Assembly (NCBI RefSeq): GCF_032362555.1
Contig: NC_083529.1
Coordinates: 2,604,001-2,668,000, forward strand
Direction of reading: 5' to 3'
DNA from: Amyelois transitella
Taxonomy: Eukaryota > Arthropoda > Insecta > Lepidoptera > Pyralidae
DNA: 64,000 bases
The notes beneath the pieces were generated by a model that searched no databases, was not told the DNA's origin, and worked only from the letters and a program-made list of their open reading frames with translations. Numbering within the stretch: position 1 is the first letter of the stretch; each line of letters opens with the position of its first letter. Below, in pieces: positions 47,060 to 56,000 of this stretch. A program made the position numbers and the translations under genes.

Positions 47060-50000
47060 AATATATTTCATAAATACGAGTATATATAAATATGTTACGA
47101 TCTTAATTATATCTTTAAGCCTAACAGCTGAACGTATAACCTATCTCTTTTTAATGGCTCTGTCTACCCCGCAAGGGATATTGATATGTATATGAATATG
47201 AATGAATGAATAAATATATAACGGTTTAGAAATAGTAACTGAACATGAATTGAAAAAACATGTCTGAATTTCAGCAACTTACTGAACCGATTTTATTGAA
47301 ACTTCTTTTGTTGCATAGATTCACGCGTTATCTACTATACCAATCCTCTAAAAGTTTTACGAATATGTAAATTAAAATCTGGAAAAGGACCTAGTAATTT
47401 TCACACCGCTAAAAACTATAGTTCTCGTGGAATTTGCGAAAACATCGTTTTTTTTTTGTAGGTGGCGCTTTAATCGCTCGGGCGATTAGCTGCGGGTAAA
47501 AGTTAGTCGTCAAATATAAACCGACCTGTTGAAGAAGTTGTATAACAGGAGCCATAACAAGGCTGACTACTGAAAACCTTTTGGATTCTTAACTCTTATT
47601 GTTTTCTTGAGTTATTATTTTAAGTAACTTTTGAATTTGGAATATAGCAAGTTATGGTTTCATTTACAGCAAATAAAATAACTACCTAATCACAATACAG
47701 TTGTATAACAAGACTGACTACTGAAAACCTTTTGGGTTATACTATTTTCGTTTTCTTGAGTTATTATTTAAAACTTTTTAATTTCCGATGTAGCCAGGTA
47801 TGGTATCAATTACAGCAAATGAAATCACTTCCTGATCACTATACCTACAAATAATTCTAAATCTGTGCACACTCACCATTTTACAATATAAAACCTTCAG
47901 CGAAACTAAAGGTAATCCTTCGACTAGAACATTTTCTATCACGTCTTTAAACTTTTTTGATGGCAAGGATATCTGAAACAAATATATTATTACTAAATAA
48001 TACCAATCTTCTCTCTTTTCAGTCCCGGTTACATCCTCACCTCCCTGCAGAGGAGCCCGGGGTGCGCGTTTTGAGAATGATCCTGGATAGAGTAGATATG
48101 GTGTTTCCTATCTTTTGTAAGTACTCCGCAACTTTTGTAGAGAAACCTAACCGATAGTGGATCATTTCCAGTGACCTAAATGTGCAGGTTTCCTCATGAA
48201 AACAGCTATAACATATTCTTTAATTTCGTAATGTAGGTATTATCATTATCATTTATTAGCAATTAAGACGTATGCCTGTTTCCGTCTACAAAAATTTTTT
48301 TTTTTACTAAAACTAAAAAAGAAGAACTTTAAAGAAACTTTTCTTAATTCCAAATAATTTAAATTATCTTTTTACAACAAAATATAAACTCACAATATTA
48401 ACGGCGACGTTCAACCGACCACCAAAGACCTCTCTGATCCTATGCCAGCGTATCGGCCGCAGGGTCAAGTTACGTTCGCCAATTAAGTTGAGCGATAAGT
48501 TGCGCAACGAGTTGAGTCGCGCGAGAGACTCGATCGCCTCTGTTGTCACTTGGTCATACTCCACGATTATGTGCTGAAAAATGTAAATTAATTTATATTA
48601 ATTATGTTATGTATTAAGACAGGAGATATTGTGAAATTCATACATAAAATCACGCCTCTCTCCCGAAGGGGTTGGTAGAGAAACTGTATCTTTCCACTCG
48701 CCGCGATTGCTGCATACTTTTTTCGCCTCACCCACAATCATTACTTTTTTACACATTTGGTACACATTTATGATTATGGTGGTACACATTTATGGTACAT
48801 TTGTTTTGACTTGACCTGACCTAACGCCATTCCTTATCGATATCTATCCTTGTAAGATATTACCCAAATATCGATAAAGGATAATCTCTCTATATGACCA
48901 ACAGAAGGCAAAAATATGATTTTTAGAAATTCTGCTAGTCTGTATATTTATAACTCTGATTTGATTTCGGTTTTCTCAGATTTATTTGACTTGGTCTAAC
49001 TTTCAAACTTGTATAAACTTCTCCCCCCACCTCTCCTAGGGAGGAAAACTTGGCTACAGCTTCTTAAATTGAAATTATCAGTAAACTATTCATTTTACAA
49101 CGGAATAATTCGCGGGCAACCCCTAGTGAAAGATATATCCTTACTTGTAATGAGGAAAACAACATGGCGTCCACATTGCTCCTGGCCAAAATGGCGTCTG
49201 CCGGAGAACTGCTGAACAACAATGGTCGAGAGTAATGTTCGACGTGTCTGTGCTGGAAGAGAAGAATTTTCATGTATTCATAACATACTATATTCTACTC
49301 ACAGCTTCGCTCGCGTTAATTTAGCGCCACCTACAAAAGGCGACGAATTTAACGCCACCCTACAAATGAATACAGATTTTTTTTGGCATTTCCCAGGGGA
49401 ACTATAGTTTTTACCGGGATTAAAGGTACCCTTTGTCCTTCTCTAGACTCTCAGAAATATCTCGAATTATATATATGATCGAGATATTTCAAATAGAATT
49501 ATTCAGTAGATAACCCGTGAAAAGGTAAATACAAACAAATAAACTTACTTTCGCATTTATAATATTAGTTAGGATACAAATCTCGTTCGGTTTGATATGA
49601 GAGCGAGTGAATTTAAAACTAAAATCTAAGGAAATAAGAACACTTACTGTATATCTTTCGCTTTCGTCCGTCACTGCGGCCACATTGCAGCCAATAAATG
49701 CCAGTTTCTTCAGGCTGTGTATGTGTTTGAAGACTAGACTTTCCGTTATTATTCTGTAAAAAAGCAAATAAATATGAATATAATAAATATACGGGACAGA
49801 TTACACAGATTGAGTCAGCCTCGAAGTAAGTTCGAGACTTGTGTTACGACATACTAACTTAACGATACTATATTTTATAGTAAATACTTATATAGATAAA
49901 CATCCAAGACCCAGGCCAATCTGAGAGAGTTCTCATCATGCCCCGGCCGGGATTCGAACCCGGGACCGACGGTGCCACAGACAAGCGCACTACCGCTGCG

Positions 50001-53000
50001 CCACAGAGGCCGTCAATACAGCAATAGAAATACATTTATTTATATAATAGGATACAAGGTATCGCTTATTGCCATCAACATAAGTACAAGGTGTCTCAAA
50101 AGAAAGTTCACATTTAAATCTTTTTTTAAAAGAAAAGTCTTAGCTTTATTGAAATTTTTTTTATTTTATATTGAAGTACACTGTTTGGGAATTTATTTTT
50201 TAAAAATAACATCGTCCAAATGTAAACCGTTGCGCTCTCGGCATTCATTTAGTCGGGCACTAAAATTCCCTATGACAGCTCGGCAGGTAGTCTCCGTGAT
50301 GGCTGCCATTTCATGACGGATATTTTCTTTTAATTGTGCCAGGGAAGTCGGTTTATTAGCGTAAACTCTTGATTTGACATATCCCCACAGGGAAAAATCC
50401 ATAGGCGTTAAATCGGGACTCCGTGGAGGCCAATTTATGTTACCTCGCCTGGAGATTAATTTGTTCGGAAAAATTTCTCGAACTCGAGGCAGAGATCTGT
50501 TGGACGTGTGTGAAGTGGCTCCATCCTGCTGGAACCATGTTCTTTGGTTGTAACCAGAAAAGTTTTGCAGTTGGGGTACGAAAAACTCGTCTAACATCTC
50601 CACATAACGCTCTGAATTCACTGTAAGTGTGCGTCCCCTTCCATCTTCAAAAAAGTAAGGGCCGATAGTTCCTCGCGCCGACATCGCTGCCCATACGGTG
50701 ACTTTGGGTGAATGTAGCGGTTTCTGATGTTTTTGTTTTGGGTTGGTTGCACTCCAGTAACGACAATTTTGCTTGTTTACATGCCCATTCAGGTGAAAAT
50801 GGGCTTCATCGGAAAACAAGATGTTGGTGAACGTTGGAAAGCGCTCAATCATCTGATTTACAAAGGCAAGCCTCTACCAGCATCTTGAGGCTTCAGTTCT
50901 TGCACTAACTGAACTTTGTACGGGTGCAGCTTTAAATCTTTGTGTAAAATGCGGCATAATGAAGATCTGTGCACATTTAAAGCAACAGCACGCTTCCGAA
51001 TCGAGAGGTTTGGATCATCTTGAATAGACTGAGTAACACTATCCACGTTTTCGGCTGTTCTTGATGTTCTTGGCCGCCCAGATTTTGGTTTCTCCAGAGT
51101 TGACCCAGTCTCTTCAAACTTCTTAACCCATTTTGCAATGAGTCGAGTGCTAGGCGCATCATTTAAGTGACGAATATGTCGAATACTGCAGAATTTTCTA
51201 CGCGCTACAGTTGCCGAATTACCGTTTTTGTAAAACTCACGTACGCACAACGCACGGTCCGCACCAGAGAAACGCTCCATAGCGGTTAAATTCCCAAGAG
51301 CCAGACTACCGACTGACATACCCCCCGCGCCCCTCAGAATAGTTGCTTTCGCGTAATAAAATAAGCAAATGTGAACTTACTTTTGAGACACCTTGTACTA
51401 CCGCTTCTAAAGCGCATTTGTAGAAGAAGCGGCGGAACAAACTACACTGCAGCATTTTCAACGGACGTCATTTTAGACATATACTCGTAGATCTTAAATC
51501 CAAAGCGTGGACGAATGCACATTGTCATTAAAAAATATCCATACGCATATTATAGCTCGATCAGAAATATACCATACCTCGCCATGAATAAGTATAAAGC
51601 AAAGTCGCTTCCCGCGTCTGTCTCTAAGAATGAATGTATACTTAGATCTTTAAAGCTATAACGGATTTTGGTACAGATTTTTGTTAAAGAATGATTCAAA
51701 AAAGAGTGTTTAATTTTTTATTGGCATAACCTACTAAAAAAATAACCTTATTTTTACTTAAGGCTTTTATTACTATACATCTTCCAAAACTTGATGGTTT
51801 ATTATCAAATCAATATCAACTTACTACGAGTATCACTCTCTATGACAACTATTTGGTGTTCTACATAAAAAGCAGCACAAATAATGCCCTCATTAAAAGT
51901 TCTGCCATATTTCTGGTCAAGCTTACAAATTGAAAAGGTTGGCATTTTGATTGTAACAAATGCGTAACTCAAAAATTACGGAAATTTATTACCAAAATAA
52001 AACTATAATAAATAAATACTTTAAATAAATATTTTGAACTCACCGTTTTAACTTAAAGGGTACATATTGACTTAGCCGCATATAACTTGGCCCTATGAAT
52101 ATTATTTCTTGGAGCTTCACTGCATCAAAAAACCTGAAACAAATATATATAAAATATAAAAACAATATTAAACGTTCACAATTAAAATATCTGCACATCC
52201 AGTATGATGAGAGAGTAAGTGAAAGTTAGTATATACGAAATAAAAAATTCAAAGAAAGTTACATAGTAGACATATCCTTTACGTGATTCGCTTACGTTAA
52301 AACAAGGGACATTCATTAAAATTCAGATAACATAATGTCAATGATATATCATTACGTATATGACGAATGAAGTATATGAAGTTGCTGGCCTGCAAATGTG
52401 TGGATCAATACATATCTAATCTTCACTATTTCTTAAAAATGTAACAAGTCTTTGGTCTTACACACAGTTGAGGAAAATTAAGTTCCTAATTATACTTTAT
52501 GATAACTACATACAAACAATCACGTATATATCCCTTGTGGGGTAAACAGAGCCGAAAGTCTTGAAAAGACTGATAAGCCACGTTCAGCTCTTTGGTCTAA
52601 TGATAGAATTGAGATTCAAATGATGACAGGTTGCTAGCCTATCGCCTAAAAGAAGAATCCCCAAGTTTATTAGCCACACGACACAAACACAGACACTTTC
52701 TGATTAGTACCTAAATCTACAACACAATAGTATGTACGTCGATGATATATTTATGCACATATTGATCATTCATAATATATTATAAATGTATGAATAAAGA
52801 AGGGCGCTTCTCTTAAAAATATGTGTGATCATTTAATAACACTTTTTTGTCATAAAACAAACTTTACAAACCGATAAATAAAATGTTCAGTATCTAGTTT
52901 TCGAAACTTGAGATCGGTCCCTCAAACATGTAGTATAGTTTTATAACAGTCGATTGTTTGGTGCCGATGACAGACAAAAATAGACTGCCTTGGACCTCCC

Positions 53001-56000
53001 CCTAACTAGGTCTCAGCTTTACGTAGAGAAAGACGCGAACTTGGCTATGTTTCATTAACTAGACGATTGGGATAGAATAGTTGTTTGACGCAAACTTAGA
53101 TCTCACAAACGACTAAACCGATTATGTTGGCCCACAAAAAAAGTATAAAGGATCTGCCTTGATGCTTTCGAAAGTTGTCGCGGTAGAAACATAAATATGA
53201 CTTAGACAACTAGTAAAAGGCTTATTAGAGTTTCGCAGCCGAATAGCGAAAAACGGGACCCTTAGACCATAGACATTAAATTCGTCACTATGTCTATCTG
53301 TCCGCCCGTATGTCTCAGCCACTTTATTCCGTGACTATTAGGACTACACAACTGAAACTTTATAGAATTATTTTGTTAACCGCTTATGATTTAAATACGA
53401 ATTACTAACCTTTACCCAAGGCTCAGGTAACTTAAAAAGTCATTCCCTGTAGTCCACGCTATATGTATATAATGGAGATCTGTTCAATGGTTTTAATGAT
53501 TTTAATTTAATGAGAAAGACGCAAACAAACACCCTTTCACATTTATAATACTTATTAGTACGAGTATGGATTACAATAGAAGCTTCCCCTAGCTTGCTAC
53601 AAGGGTAGTTTCGTACTATCAAGGGCGCGTTCACGTCAATTTTATAACTATTTATAGCAACAATCGCGAAGGCGAAGGAAATAAGCTAGTGGCCTTAAAT
53701 AAGCAATTTACGACATGGCAATTTCGCAGTTTCTTTTGTCCTCTACGTGGCAATAACATTCTAGTGAAGGTGAAAGGTCGGGTCAAATTAACCTTGCATG
53801 ACAAGATATTGCAGCAAAAAAAGTAAGCGAGAATCGCGACGAGTAGGAAAATGTAGTCTCTGCCTACCCCTCCGTAACGTACCTACCTGTGTAAGTCAAA
53901 AGCATGCTGGTTTTGACGTTGAAGTAATTTTACACCTAAACGTATAATTTAAAAAGTAAGAAATAATAAAAGAAACACAATCTTAATTATCCCAACACGA
54001 CATACTAGTATTTCTTATAAAAATATTACTCAATACAATATATTAAGTTACCTTAATTAAGATTGAGTTTTTATATAATAAATATTTTATATAAGATTGA
54101 GTTTTCATATAATTATATAAAAACTCAATTAAGGTAACTTAATATATTATATTGAGTAATATTTTTATAAGAAATACTAGTATGTCGTGTTGGGATAAAT
54201 AAGATTGTGTTTCTTTTATTATTTCTTACTTTTTATAAAGTAACTTAATTGTGTGTCATGATTTTTTTAATTATAATAACTTTTTATTTAATACTTTTTA
54301 TAGGTACGTACATACATATTCTGAATATTGCTGTCGAAATTTTTTTTTTGTATAGCTATTAAGCCTGGGCAACATATAGCGAATCAATGGTTTTGAACTC
54401 GAACACTAGATGGTTGGAACCATAATGGTCCGGCTAAATTATAATGAAAGGTGCTGTATATAGTTAAAGGTGAATAAGAGAAAGACTAATAAAGTTGAGA
54501 TTTTTTTTGTAGGTGATGGGCTAGCAACCTGTCACTATTTAAATTTAATTCAATCTTAAGCCAAGCAGATGAACATGGCCTTTCGGTCTTTCCAAGACTG
54601 TTGGTTCTGTTTACCTCGCAAGGGATATGGACGTGATTATATATATGTATGTAAACAAACTTACTGTGGCAGCACGTAATCTTGGAATTTCTCCAATTGT
54701 CCCTCGGTGCACTCCAGATAGATATGAAGCTGTTCAATGTTTTTTCTAAACAGTCTCGCGAGGAACATATTCCTTTCTAGGTAATTCACTTTCAACTTCA
54801 AAGTTTTCCTGAAACAAAAACCATGCTGTGAATTTTTGAGGAAGCGTGTCACTAATGAATTTTTCTTATATATAACTAGCTGACCCGCGCAACTTCGTTT
54901 GCGTGTATCCCGCTACTTCGACAAATACAGTCAACGCACCAACACATATTGGATACTAATTTTCAATTCACAATAACTTCTCTTTCCCTTAACCGCGTTT
55001 AAAATATTAAAATGTTTTTTGGTTTCTGTGACCCTTCTTTGATCGCCCCCCCTATCAGTTTTTGGAAAAAATATTTAAGTAATGTACAGATTTTTTTTTG
55101 TCTTATATGTATAGATCAAAGTCGTAGTACCTACTTTTTAATATTATTTATTTTTTATGTACCGTTTTTATAGGGACGCTGCCCCCGCCGCCGCGGCCGG
55201 CCCGTACCGTGCCGCAATAGGCTATTTGACTGTATTAAAAATATACATTTCTTTTATGTCATCAGTCTTAATATTATTTTTTGGAGCGATTTGTAATAAC
55301 GCGAGATAAAAATATTGCATTATTTAAACAAAATCCGTCTCAGAAAATTAGGTTTTTATATGCAGCTGTCACGTGACTAAAAACGAACGTGATTGGCTAT
55401 TTCTATTATGACGTCAATTATCCATAAACAGACTGTGGATCGTACCGTTCCTTAGTGTTCGCTATTATTTTTCAAGATTTTATAAGTGTTTGATCGCTCA
55501 GGATTACTCAGATAACATAAGTATTTAATAATGGAAACCAATACCGCGAAAGCTGACAGTCGAAACCTACAAAAAGTGGACGCAATACTTAATGGTTGGA
55601 AGAAGAAATCTGGATTGTCTTTGAAGAAGACAATCCAGATTTCTATGCTGCCGAACTGAGGAATGTGAAAACATCAATGTAAGTATATCTTGGTAACCAC
55701 TGATCTTAGATCATGATCTGAAACCACTTCTTGCGAATATTCAAATCCATCGGCATAGAAAAAAACAGTTTCGTAGGAGATTTTATTGTTGTATTAGTGC
55801 ATTGAGGCACTGCACAACATTTATAGGAACTCATTTTAATAATTTTCACACATATGACGTGGCACAAGTTAAATAAAACAAGAGACAATCAAAACTTTTC
55901 GAAACACCAACAAGCTTTGTATGATATTTACACGAAATTTACGTCACTGCATGCCATGGCCGCCATATTGCTAAAAGACGCGTTTTGGCGGCATATTTGA

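Noticed and set aside
49939..50010. tRNA gene
   Set aside because: The acceptor stem does not pair well and the sequence continues into a SINE body seen at 44762 and 46095, so it is a SINE head.
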